The notes under the pieces are model-generated. The model was not told the DNA's origin and did not search any database. It saw nothing but the letters and a program-made list of their open reading frames with translations. This document shows positions 25,167 through 32,936 of a stretch of DNA of 40,722 bases, piece by piece. A program made the position numbers and the translations under genes. The stretch is from NCBI GenBank assembly GCA_028280965.1, contig JANQKT010000068.1, positions 1 through 40,722 on the forward strand, in the 5' to 3' direction. Each line of letters opens with the position of its first letter. Positions within the stretch are counted from its first letter, which is position 1. This DNA is from Phycisphaeraceae bacterium (GTDB lineage: Bacteria; Planctomycetota; Phycisphaerae; Phycisphaerales; Phycisphaeraceae).

Positions 25167-25353
25167 ACGACCGGTGATGGCTCGCCATCCTTGCCACATT
25201 TTGAGAAAAAACACGGGGAATCAGGGTGACACCCCAACGCCTGTGGGTTATCCTGTAGGTGATTCACGGAGAAAGAAGAGGCGTCTTACGGGAGCAAGGA
25301 ACGGAATCCGGTACATCTTCCGCGAGGTCGCCGCCTGGAAAGGGGCGTGACCG
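25167..25353 (+). other. Intergenic region between argJ and the pseudopilin gene
   Basis: A short hairpin GATGG-CTCG-CCATC (25176-25189) follows argJ without a proper T-run. The rest is a G-rich leader with a plausible AAAGGGG ribosome binding site before the GTG at 25354. I could not match it to a known riboswitch. Confidence 0.3.
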
Positions 25354-26100
25354 GTGTCTGCATGTCGGCGGGGCCTGAGTCTTATCGAAATCCTGATCGT
25401 GATGGCGTTGATCGCGGTGCTGATGGCGCTGTCCCTGCCGATGCTCAGCCACGCGAACGCCGAGGCCCGCTCGGTCGTCTGCCGGCAAAACCTCTCCGAG
25501 ATCGGTGGCGCAGTGACCGGCTACATCCGTGATTATGGGCGTCTGCCTGCGTTGGCCGAGCTGCCGCCACACGAGCCGGGCATGTCGCTGCCCGAATTGA
25601 TCCAGCCCCGGCTGCAAACGCCCAACGTCCTTTTCTGCCCCAGCGACGAGACCGAGCGCAGCCAGCTGCTGGGCACCAGCTACCACTGGGCAACGGCGTA
25701 CAACGGCTTCGAGGTCAGCGCGCTGGAGCGTGCGGTCAACCAGCCGATCGTGACCGACCGAGAGTCGTTCCACCAAGGCACCGAGCTCGCAATGAACGAG
25801 CTGGTCCTGCTACAGGACAACGGCAAATACCGCTTTGCCGTCACCAACGGCGATGAGGCACCCCCCGCCGATCCGAAGACGCAGCCGCCCCTGCCGTCCA
25901 TGCCAAGCAGTGATCCGGGCGAGGAGCCCCCAGGCGACGCGGGTGGGTCTGATCCCGATGAAATGAGCAACGATCGGGACCAATCGCACAACGACCGACG
26001 CGACCACGGCGAAAGCGGCAACAGGAACCGCTCGAACCACGGCGTACGCGATCACGCGCGTGGCGAAGGCCGGCACCGCGGTGGCGACGACGATTATTAA
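25354..26100 (+). CDS. Type II secretion/type IV pilin-like prepilin protein
   Basis: The GTG start at 25354 follows AAAGGGG. Residues 7-30 are a class III signal: after G7 the sequence LSLIEILIVMALIAVLMALSLP has the conserved Glu at +5 and the N-methylated hydrophobic helix. A prepilin peptidase should process it. The globular part (about 35-170) includes RDYGRLPALAELPPHEPG and FCPSDETERSQLLGTSYHWATAYNG, similar to planctomycete pseudopilins. The last 80 residues are unusual: Pro/Asp/Glu-rich, then RDQSHNDRRDHGESGNRNRS, dense in Arg, His, Asp and Asn and probably disordered. No other secretion genes lie nearby, so its machinery is encoded elsewhere. Confidence 0.88.
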   Translation: MSACRRGLSLIEILIVMALIAVLMALSLPMLSHANAEARSVVCRQNLSEIGGAVTGYIRDYGRLPALAELPPHEPGMSLPELIQPRLQTPNVLFCPSDETERSQLLGTSYHWATAYNGFEVSALERAVNQPIVTDRESFHQGTELAMNELVLLQDNGKYRFAVTNGDEAPPADPKTQPPLPSMPSSDPGEEPPGDAGGSDPDEMSNDRDQSHNDRRDHGESGNRNRSNHGVRDHARGEGRHRGGDDDY

Positions 26101-26119
26101 ACAGCTCTATTCAATAACA

Positions 26120-27088
26120 TCATCGGCCGCTTATTGCGGGTTCAATCAGACGCACACCATACTGCGCGGCCAACGCCGCACGTTGAGCCTCGGGCGTCAC
26201 GCAGAGCGCCGTCGCCCAGGCATCGGCCACAACGGCCCGGTCTGCCACCACCGTCACCGCTAAACCCCCATCGGTAATCGGCCGGCCCGTCCGCGGGTCG
26301 ATCAGGTGCGTGACCATCGTGCCGTCGGCCAGTGATCGTCGCTGCTCGCCCCCGCCGGATGTCGCGGTGGCCTGGTCCCGCAGGGTGATTGATTGGTTTG
26401 CCGGGGCAGGGTCTGCCGTCTTGTCGGCAGAGCTGTTCTGCTCGATCCGGACCACCCAGCCGTCGCCGCCGGGGCCATTCCCCCGGGCGCGCACCTCCCC
26501 GCCGAACGCGATCAGGTAGTCCGCCACCCCGCGACGATCGAGCAGCTGGGCAACCTGATCGACCGCGTATCCCTTGGCCAGCGCAGACAGGTCGATCGTC
26601 AGTTTCGGTGTGAGCTTCGCCACCGTACGCGAGTCGTGATCGAGCACCAGCTTGTCGCCGCCGGAATTGCTCATCGCTACGGCGATCTCCATCTCGCTCG
26701 GAGCATGCGATCGCGGCTTCGCACCGAAGCCCCAGAGCTCGACCAGCGGCCCGGCGGTGATGTCCAGCGCGCCCCCGCTCTGCGCGTAGATCCGCTCGGC
26801 CTCGACAAGCATCGCCCACACATGCCCAGGAGCCGGAGTCTGCTGAGTAGTCGAGCGGTCCCCATTAAAACGTGATACCCAGCTCTCGCTGCGCCACTGC
26901 GAGGCCTGCGCCTCGATCGCTTCCATCAGCTCCTCGACGTCCGCCTCGATCCCCTGCGCATCACCGCCGCCAACGAGCGTGATGTGGTATCGGCTTCCCA
27001 TCGCCTCGCCACTTACAACCGTCTGCGGCGGTTCACTGCAGGCGGCAAGAAGCATCGCCATTACGAAGACCAGTAGCAGCCGCATCAC
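26120..27088 (-). CDS. apbE: FAD:protein FMN transferase, ApbE family lipoprotein
   Basis: The 322-residue protein begins with a lipoprotein signal (LLLVFVMAMLLAAC; Cys17). Family blocks are GSRYHITLVGG, VSRFNGDRSTTQQ, GALDITAGPLVELWGFG, TIDLSALAKGYAVDQVAQLL, GGEVRARGNGPGGDGW and THLIDPRTGRPI. ApbE attaches FMN covalently to a threonine of extracytoplasmic electron-transfer proteins. The ATG overlaps the stop of the upstream gene (27085-28098) by 4 bases, so the two are coupled; that neighbour is the likely substrate. Confidence 0.95.
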   Translation of the reverse strand: MMRLLLVFVMAMLLAACSEPPQTVVSGEAMGSRYHITLVGGGDAQGIEADVEELMEAIEAQASQWRSESWVSRFNGDRSTTQQTPAPGHVWAMLVEAERIYAQSGGALDITAGPLVELWGFGAKPRSHAPSEMEIAVAMSNSGGDKLVLDHDSRTVAKLTPKLTIDLSALAKGYAVDQVAQLLDRRGVADYLIAFGGEVRARGNGPGGDGWVVRIEQNSSADKTADPAPANQSITLRDQATATSGGGEQRRSLADGTMVTHLIDPRTGRPITDGGLAVTVVADRAVVADAWATALCVTPEAQRAALAAQYGVRLIEPAISGR

Positions 27089-28098
27089 TCGCGCCCCGGG
27101 CGTTTGACCTGGACGAGTACTTTCTCGATCAGGTCTTTGGATGTAGTCAAACCGTCGAAGTTGTAACGCGGGTCGCCGTCCAGTTCAGCGCCGCCGCCAT
27201 GCGCGGTGCGCACCATCAGGTAGTAGCCCTGGTCTTCCTCGAGGTCGATCAGGGCGGTGTAGAGGACCGACGGCTGGCCGAGGTGCTTATCCGGGTAGGC
27301 GTCGTTCGCGTCCCCGTGCGCGTTGATCTCGAGGCAGATCACGATCTTTCCTTCGGCGCCCGCCAGGGATTGCTCGACCGAGAAGCTGTGCTTGGGCGTG
27401 GCGGAGGTGACCGCGTGGGTATCACCGGTCGGGTCAACGCCGTTGATGTCTGTGTAGGTGTGCCGCCAGATCGGGAGGATGTGGTGGCGTGGCGTCGGCC
27501 TGCCGTGCCACTTGGGCGTGTCCGAGTAGGCGATCTTTTCGTCAACAAACAGCGTCTGGATCATGTGGGCCCGCGTCGTCTGCGCCCAGATCGCGGCGGC
27601 GGGCTGGCGTGTGACCGGCTCGCGGTACTCGACCTCGACAGCGATCACCAGCCCGCCCGACTCGGCCGAGACCGACGCGACGCGGTTGGTTGGGCCAACC
27701 TGTTCATAGACAGTCTGCGGGTCGGCGCGGAAGATCGCGACCTTGTACTGCGCCTCGTACCCCACGCCGATCAGGCTCGAGGCCGGCGGCATCCCGGCCA
27801 GCGAGGCATAAAGCAGCCCCGCCCAGACGATGGCGATCATCGCCACCAGCCACCGCGGCACCTGCGGCTTCTTCCTGGCACGGAAGGTCACTGACTGCTT
27901 TGCGATGCGCGTGAAGTAGTTCAGCCGCGTCGCCAGGTGCAGGCCGACCAGCAGCACCGTCGCCGCACCGAAGACGATGTGCACGCGCGTGGTTGTGATG
28001 GAAAACGGCAGCACAAAAGACATCACGCCCGTCACCGCCAGCGTCGTGAACGCCAGCAGCAGCCCGAGGTTCGCGATGTGTCGGGTCAATTGGGTCAT
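27085..28098 (-). CDS. Membrane protein with DUF4405-like heme-binding helices and DUF2271-like exterior domain
   Basis: Three hydrophobic helices (about residues 10-30, 37-58, 82-102) are present; the second contains H40 and H54, spaced as heme-b ligands in DUF4405-like membrane proteins. From about 140 the exterior part (GGLVIAVEVEYREP, AAAIWAQTTRAHMIQTLFV, VICLEINAHGDANDAYPD, GQPSVLYTALIDL) resembles DUF2271. Residues 228-235 (HAVTSATP) look like the D-x-x-S/T-G-A-T FMN-attachment motif, with His in the Asp position and Thr234 as possible acceptor. Its gene overlaps apbE by 4 bases and follows the FAD oxidoreductase gene by 26 bases. Inferred role: trans-membrane electron transfer to an extracytoplasmic flavin. 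Confidence 0.75.
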   Translation of the reverse strand: MTQLTRHIANLGLLLAFTTLAVTGVMSFVLPFSITTTRVHIVFGAATVLLVGLHLATRLNYFTRIAKQSVTFRARKKPQVPRWLVAMIAIVWAGLLYASLAGMPPASSLIGVGYEAQYKVAIFRADPQTVYEQVGPTNRVASVSAESGGLVIAVEVEYREPVTRQPAAAIWAQTTRAHMIQTLFVDEKIAYSDTPKWHGRPTPRHHILPIWRHTYTDINGVDPTGDTHAVTSATPKHSFSVEQSLAGAEGKIVICLEINAHGDANDAYPDKHLGQPSVLYTALIDLEEDQGYYLMVRTAHGGGAELDGDPRYNFDGLTTSKDLIEKVLVQVKRPGRE

Positions 28099-28124
28099 CG
28101 ATCAGGCCACCCATGAGCGGGGGC

Positions 28125-29936
28125 TCAAGCGTACCCGATCAGCTCCTGCAGTTCCTTGATGTGGTTGGCACCGACCCCGCGCGGGTCGGCCCCGTGCTTC
28201 TTGCACAGCGCCGCGGCGTAGCCGACCGCCACACCCATCTGGGCGCAGGTGTTCATCACCCGCGGGCCGCCCAGGCCGATGTGCGTGCAGCTGAAGCAGC
28301 GGCCCGCCATCATCAGGTTCGGGATGTTCCGCGAGTAGAAGCACCTGAACGGCAGGTAGTACCGCGGCGTGTGCATGAACATCGCCTTGGACAGGAAGTC
28401 GACCGGCGCACCGTCGTACTTCCGCTGGTAGTGCCCGTCGAGTTCGCGCGTCTCTTCGACGACCGTGTCGGGGAAGTAGGTGCCCTTCGTCGCGTCTTCC
28501 TGCTTAAAGATGTAGTCGCCCATCAGCCGCCAGGACTCGCGCTTGCCGCCGACGTAGGCGACCCACTTGAGCCTGACCGTCGCGTGCTTGGGGTCCTCCT
28601 TCGCGTTGGCGAAGCTCCCGTAGATCGCCCGGAGCATGTGGTCGCGGACCTGCTCGGCGTCTTCGACCTGGCTCAGCTTGTTGTCCGAGTACTCCCAGTA
28701 CCACTCGCCGTTGATCGCCTTGTGCTTCTTCGCGACCGGCATCGCCCAGGGGACCTCGGGGAATGGCTGTGCCTTGTCCGTCTTCTCGCTGTTCCACAGC
28801 ACGCTCGTGCCCATCACGCGGTTGTCCGGCGTCTCAGGCGACCAGCGCTCGCCGTACTTGTCCCAGCCTTCATTAAACTCGCGCTTCGACTCCCGGCCGT
28901 AACGCTTGTCCGCGCCTGACCACTGCCCGAGCCAGGCGTCGCCGGTGCAGTCGATGAAAACCGGCGCCTTGAACCGGGTGATCTTGCCGTTGCCGGTCTC
29001 GCGTGCGTCAACGCTGGCGATCCGCCCGCCGTCCATCTCCAGGCCGACCGCGCGGTGGTCGGTGTAGACCCGCACACTGGATTTAGCCATCTCGCGGTCG
29101 CGCTTGGCTTGGTCCTTGTGGGCGTCGGCGTCGCCGTTGGGGTAGTGCTTGGTGTCGATGCGTTTGATGATGTCGGCGCTCTTACCGTGGATGCCGAGGG
29201 TATGGACACGGACCTCCGCCGACGCATTGCCGCCCAGCATCGGGCGGTCCTGCACCAGCGCAACTTTAAGCCCCTGCGCGTCGGCCGCCAGCGCCGCCCC
29301 GCAGCCGGTCATCCCCCCGCCGACGATCACGACATCAAACTCGTGCTCGGCCGAGGGCGCAACGCCCCGCCCCGCCATCGCGTCCTTCCACTTCAACAGC
29401 TCTCGCGTCTCATTCGGCGGGCGATCACCCGCGTCCATCGTGAAGTAGATCGCGTCGCAACGGCCGTCGAACCCGGTCAGGTCTTCCAGTTCGATCGCGG
29501 CGTTGCCGGCCTTCAGCTCGACCGTCCCGCCGTCCTCCCAGCCCCAGCCCTTACCGCTCTCGCCGAACGTCTTGGCCAGCGGTTTGCCGTTGACATGCAG
29601 CCTGAACCGCCCGGGTGACTCCCAACCTCCCGGGCACCAGTCCTTTGCCCGCACCCAGACACGGTAGCTGCCCGGCTCGCGGAACCGGGCCCTGGTCTTC
29701 GCGTTCGCGACCGGGACGCCGTACCCATGCGCAAGCAGATAGACCCCGCCCATCTGCTGGACAAACTGCGTGTCGCGTTTCCACCCGCCGGGGTCGTCGA
29801 ACGATTCACATTCGATCAGCACACCGGATGATGAGGTCTGAGCAGACAACGCACGCTCAAGCTCGGGGAAGGTCGCAAAGGCGAACGTCGTGCCGCCGAG
29901 TACACGGATGAATCGACGTCGGGAAAGATCGGGCAT
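28125..29936 (-). CDS. Tat-exported FAD-dependent oxidoreductase with N-terminal beta-sandwich
   Basis: The start MPDLSRRRFIRVLGG is a twin-arginine signal, so the folded flavoprotein is probably exported; AAGGACC precedes the ATG at 29936. Residues about 38-165 form a carbohydrate-binding-like beta domain (IECESFDDPGGW, GSYRVWVRAKDW, GRFRLHVNGKPL). An FAD_oxidored-type domain follows, with VVIVGGGMTGCGAALAADAQGLKVALVQ and MLGGNASAEVRVHTLG, and the C-terminal IPNLMMAGRCFSCTHIGLGG block of FAD binding. The substrate is unknown; relatives in planctomycetes are linked to carbohydrate breakdown. It is first in the unit with the membrane protein and apbE, so electrons may pass to that carrier. Confidence 0.88.
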   Translation of the reverse strand: MPDLSRRRFIRVLGGTTFAFATFPELERALSAQTSSSGVLIECESFDDPGGWKRDTQFVQQMGGVYLLAHGYGVPVANAKTRARFREPGSYRVWVRAKDWCPGGWESPGRFRLHVNGKPLAKTFGESGKGWGWEDGGTVELKAGNAAIELEDLTGFDGRCDAIYFTMDAGDRPPNETRELLKWKDAMAGRGVAPSAEHEFDVVIVGGGMTGCGAALAADAQGLKVALVQDRPMLGGNASAEVRVHTLGIHGKSADIIKRIDTKHYPNGDADAHKDQAKRDREMAKSSVRVYTDHRAVGLEMDGGRIASVDARETGNGKITRFKAPVFIDCTGDAWLGQWSGADKRYGRESKREFNEGWDKYGERWSPETPDNRVMGTSVLWNSEKTDKAQPFPEVPWAMPVAKKHKAINGEWYWEYSDNKLSQVEDAEQVRDHMLRAIYGSFANAKEDPKHATVRLKWVAYVGGKRESWRLMGDYIFKQEDATKGTYFPDTVVEETRELDGHYQRKYDGAPVDFLSKAMFMHTPRYYLPFRCFYSRNIPNLMMAGRCFSCTHIGLGGPRVMNTCAQMGVAVGYAAALCKKHGADPRGVGANHIKELQELIGYA

Positions 29937-30086
29937 GTCGCGGGGTCCTTTGTGGCAGAAGTAATGTACGTGACAACTATAATTACCCGTTCGTTACGGA
30001 TTCTTGACACGCGATAGCGATAATTAATTCTCCGATCACGACACGCTGTTCAGAACGGTCTGTGCGCCATGCCGGATGCAAAACAA

Positions 30087-30160
30087 TGACCCGGGCGGGA
30101 CTCGAACCCGCACTGGGAGGATTTTAAATCCTCTGCCTCTGCCGATTGGGCTACCGGGTC
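30087..30160 (-). tRNA. tRNA with leucine UAA anticodon and short (class I) variable loop
   Basis: A perfect cloverleaf of 74 nt on the minus strand. The acceptor GACCCGG pairs with CCGGGTC and the D-arm is GCC...GGC with a GG pair. The anticodon arm is GAGGA-TTTAAAA-TCCTC (anticodon TAA, reading UUA), and the T-arm is GCGGG-TTCGAGT-CCCGC. The discriminator is A, as LeuRS requires. The variable region is only CCAGT (5 nt), whereas bacterial tRNA-Leu has a long variable arm. CCA is not encoded. Whether it is charged with leucine cannot be told from sequence. Confidence 0.88.
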
Positions 30161-30198
30161 GGGAGGTGTGTGCCGCGGGCGTGAAGAATGCGATTGAC

Positions 30199-30528
30199 TC
30201 AGCCGCGGGGGCCGCCCTGGTAACGGCTGCGGCGCTCGATCTTCCCGGCCAGTTGCTCGCGGGCCGCTTCCAGGAGCGCCAACAGGCGGTCGCGGTGGCC
30301 ATTGAGCTGCTCGATCTTCTTCTCGTCAGGCGGGGTCATGCTGGAGAGGTTGCGGATCTTGGTCTCCAGCCGTTCGGACTCGGTCTGCATCGTCTGGATA
30401 TGGACGGTGAGCTTCTCGGTGTTCATCCGCGCGATCTTGGTCAGCGCGGGCGATGGCTCGCCCATGAGCACGGGGTCGGCGGGCTTGCGGCGGCGCTGGG
30501 GGCGGGAGGATCGGTAGGGTCGGGGCAT
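30199..30528 (-). CDS. Small coiled-coil protein of unknown function
   Basis: The ATG at 30528 gives 109 residues: a basic, Arg/Pro-rich N-terminus (MPRPYRSSRPQRRRKP) and then a long helix with heptad spacing (IARMNTEKLTVHIQTMQTESERLETKIRNL, EKKIEQLNGHRDRLLALLEAAREQL) and a basic end (ERRSRYQGG). A longer frame to 30672 has no support. No enzyme or DNA-binding motif is seen; the basic ends and coiled coil could suit nucleic-acid or protein binding. It lies 38 bases from the tRNA gene on the same strand and might be co-transcribed with it. Confidence 0.65.
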   Translation of the reverse strand: MPRPYRSSRPQRRRKPADPVLMGEPSPALTKIARMNTEKLTVHIQTMQTESERLETKIRNLSSMTPPDEKKIEQLNGHRDRLLALLEAAREQLAGKIERRSRYQGGPRG

Positions 30529-30670
30529 GGGTCGCACTTCCAGAAAACGGTTTTGGATTACAACAGCGTACCACGCCCCGGCCGGTCGGCAAACAGGCGG
30601 CGATCCAGACCAGGGGATTCGTCCTGCAGGCAACTTTAACGTGTAATAGAGCGAGAACACCGAAGTCCTC

Positions 30671-30680
30671 AAGACGTCTT
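30671..30680. promoter_or_regulatory. Perfect palindrome upstream of the ThuA/dehydrogenase operon
   Basis: AAGACGTCTT is a perfect 10-bp palindrome, 38 bases before the ATG at 30719, in the only sizeable gap in front of the four-gene plus-strand unit. An AT-rich TAAACT follows directly and could be a -10. It is an operator candidate only by position and symmetry. Confidence 0.3.
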
Positions 30681-30718
30681 AAACTAGCACATAAGCATGA
30701 CCTATGGAGCATGACACG

Positions 30719-31777
30719 ATGTACCAAAACACGTTCCGACTGCTCTTGCCGTTGATCGCTGCCGCCCTGATCACCCCGATGCCCACCTTGGCCGATGGCC
30801 ACGGCAAGCAATGGGTCACCTACCCCGGCAGCGAAGGCCCGGGCAAGGGCAAGCACATCGTCCTTATCGCCGGAGACGAAGAATACCGCTCCGAAGAGTC
30901 GATGCCCCAACTCGGCAAGATGTTCTCAAAAAACTACGGCTTCAAGTGCACGGTCGTCTTCGCGCAGAACCCTGAAACCGGCGAGATCGACCCGGACAAC
31001 CACAGCAACATCCCCGGGCTCGAAGCGCTCAAGACCGCGGACCTGATGTTTATCGTCACCCGCTTTCGAAACCTCCCCGATGATCAGATGACGCATATCG
31101 ACGCGTACCTGAAGACCGGCAAGCCCGTGGTCGGGATGCGTCCCGCCACGCACGCATTCAGGATTCCCAAGGACAGAAAATTCCATAAGTATGACTTCCG
31201 CAGCCAAGTTGAAGGCTGGGAAGGCGGCTTTGGCCGACAGATCTTCGGCGAGACTTGGGTGGGGCACCACGTCGGCAATAAAAGGGGCTACATCCGTGGC
31301 ATCATTGCCGATGACGCGAAGGATCACCCAATCGTACGTGGCATCAAGCCCGGCGACATCGGCGGCAAAACCGGCGTCTACAATGTCACCATGCCGATGA
31401 AGCCCGAGGCGACACCGATCGTTCTAGGCGGAGCGCTGGAGGGCTTGTCGTTCGATCGGCCCTTGCTGGAAGGCGAAAAGAACAACCCGATGATGCCCGT
31501 TGCCTGGACGCACACCTATGAAGCCGTGCCTGGCAAGAAAGGCCGGGCATTTGTTACGACGATGGGGACGTCGACAGACCTTCTCGTTGAGGGGACCCGC
31601 CGGATGATCATCCAAGGCTCGTTCTGGGCCATGGGGATGGAAGACAAGATCCCGGCCGAGGGCCTGAAGGTCGATCTCGTCGGCGACTACCAGCCCAACG
31701 ACTTCGGGTTTAGCCGTGGCGACAACAAGGCCTACAAAGCCGGGCTCAAACCCAGCGACCACGAGATGAAGCCGTAA
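30719..31777 (+). CDS. Exported ThuA-like domain protein (copy 1)
   Basis: The ATG at 30719 follows GGAG with 9 bases between; the upstream in-frame ATG at 30704 would add five residues and has no ribosome binding site. The signal peptide is cleaved near LADGHGKQ. The mature protein resembles the ThuA-like, class I amidotransferase-like fold: GKHIVLIAGDEEYRSEES, GFKCTVVFAQN, LKTADLMFIVTRFRNLPDDQM, KPVVGMRPATHAF and GETWVGHHVGN. ThuA-like proteins act on oxidised sugars in known cases, but here the reaction is not known. A paralogue follows 50 bases downstream, sharing roughly half of its residues by eye. Confidence 0.88.
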   Translation: MYQNTFRLLLPLIAAALITPMPTLADGHGKQWVTYPGSEGPGKGKHIVLIAGDEEYRSEESMPQLGKMFSKNYGFKCTVVFAQNPETGEIDPDNHSNIPGLEALKTADLMFIVTRFRNLPDDQMTHIDAYLKTGKPVVGMRPATHAFRIPKDRKFHKYDFRSQVEGWEGGFGRQIFGETWVGHHVGNKRGYIRGIIADDAKDHPIVRGIKPGDIGGKTGVYNVTMPMKPEATPIVLGGALEGLSFDRPLLEGEKNNPMMPVAWTHTYEAVPGKKGRAFVTTMGTSTDLLVEGTRRMIIQGSFWAMGMEDKIPAEGLKVDLVGDYQPNDFGFSRGDNKAYKAGLKPSDHEMKP

Positions 31778-31827
31778 CGATTCATTTTGTTACCCTATGG
31801 CCTTCGCACACCCGCCTACAGAGACAC

Positions 31828-32865
31828 ATGAAAACACAAACACGACTGACCGTCCTCGCTCTGCTGCTCTTGTTCTACGCCCCGGCCGGCTTGGCCGACG
31901 GCCATGCCAAGCAGTGGGTGACATACCCCGGCGGCGATGGCCCGGGGAAGGGCAAGCACATCGTCCTGATCTCGGGTGACGACGAGTACCGCTCGGAAGA
32001 GGCCCTGCCCATGCTGGGCAAGATCCTTTCGGTGCACCACGGCTTCAAGTGCACGGTGCTCTTTGCAATCAACGACAAGGGCGATATCCAGCCGAACTTC
32101 CAGACCAACATCCCCGGCCTGGAGGTGCTCAAGGACGCGGACCTGGTCATCATGGGCCTGCGTTTCCGCAACCTGCCCGATGAGCAGATGGACCACATCG
32201 ACGCGTATTTGAACACGGACAAACCGATCATCGGGCTGCGTACATCGACCCACGCGTTTGCCACGAAATCCGAGAAGTACAAGAAGTACCACTGGCAGAG
32301 CAAAGAAAAGGGCTGGGAACAAGGCTTCGGCAAACAAGTGTTTGGCGAGACCTGGGTCGCTCACCATGGAGCTCACGGCCGTGAGGCCACACGTGGCGTG
32401 ATCACGGAGGCTGCGGCAGCCGCGAACCACCCGGTCGTCCGCGGGATCACGCCCGGCTCGATCTGGGGGGACAGCGATGTCTATACCATCAACCTGCCGC
32501 TGCCCGGCGACAGCGAGCCGATCGTGCTGGGCGCCGTGCTCACCGGCATGGGTGTCAACGACCCCCCGGTCGCCAACCAGAAGAACAAGCCGATGATGCC
32601 CGTCACCTGGACAAAGACCTACAAAGCTGAGAGCGGCGAGGTCAGCCAGATTCTGACAACCACGATGGGCGCGGCGACGGATCTGGCCCACGAAGGCACA
32701 CGACGCATGGTCGTTAACGGTGTGTACTGGATCCTCGGCATGGGCGATCAGGTTCCCGCCGAGGGCACCAATGTTGAATTCGTCGGCGAGTTCAAGCCGA
32801 CCCCGTTCGGCTTCGGCAACTTCAAGAAGGGCACCAAGCCCGGCGACTACGAGCTCAATCACTAG
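31828..32865 (+). CDS. Exported ThuA-like domain protein (copy 2)
   Basis: A tandem paralogue of the upstream gene. The signal peptide (MKTQTRLTVLALLLLFYAPAGLADG) is followed by the same blocks: KQWVTYPGGDGPGKGKHIVL, GDDEYRSEEALP, HHGFKCTVLFAIN, LRFRNLPDEQMDHIDAYL, GETWVAHHGAHG and TTMGAATDLAHEGTRRM. Both copies keep the same length and motifs, so both are likely active. The next gene on the strand, 71 bases on, is the SGNH/dehydrogenase. The group resembles planctomycete sugar- or glycoside-oxidation clusters. Confidence 0.88.
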   Translation: MKTQTRLTVLALLLLFYAPAGLADGHAKQWVTYPGGDGPGKGKHIVLISGDDEYRSEEALPMLGKILSVHHGFKCTVLFAINDKGDIQPNFQTNIPGLEVLKDADLVIMGLRFRNLPDEQMDHIDAYLNTDKPIIGLRTSTHAFATKSEKYKKYHWQSKEKGWEQGFGKQVFGETWVAHHGAHGREATRGVITEAAAAANHPVVRGITPGSIWGDSDVYTINLPLPGDSEPIVLGAVLTGMGVNDPPVANQKNKPMMPVTWTKTYKAESGEVSQILTTTMGAATDLAHEGTRRMVVNGVYWILGMGDQVPAEGTNVEFVGEFKPTPFGFGNFKKGTKPGDYELNH

Positions 32866-32936
32866 GCTCTGCCAGAAGGCGGTGAATAACAAGCAAAGCC
32901 TATTTAATCGACCAACAACACCCCGATCACAACTCT

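Noticed and set aside
25205-25345. Possible cobalamin-type riboswitch before the pseudopilin gene
   Set aside because: Some G-rich blocks (GGAACGGAATCCGGTAC) resemble parts of the B12 box, but the conserved core order and stems do not fit, and the downstream gene has no link to B12.
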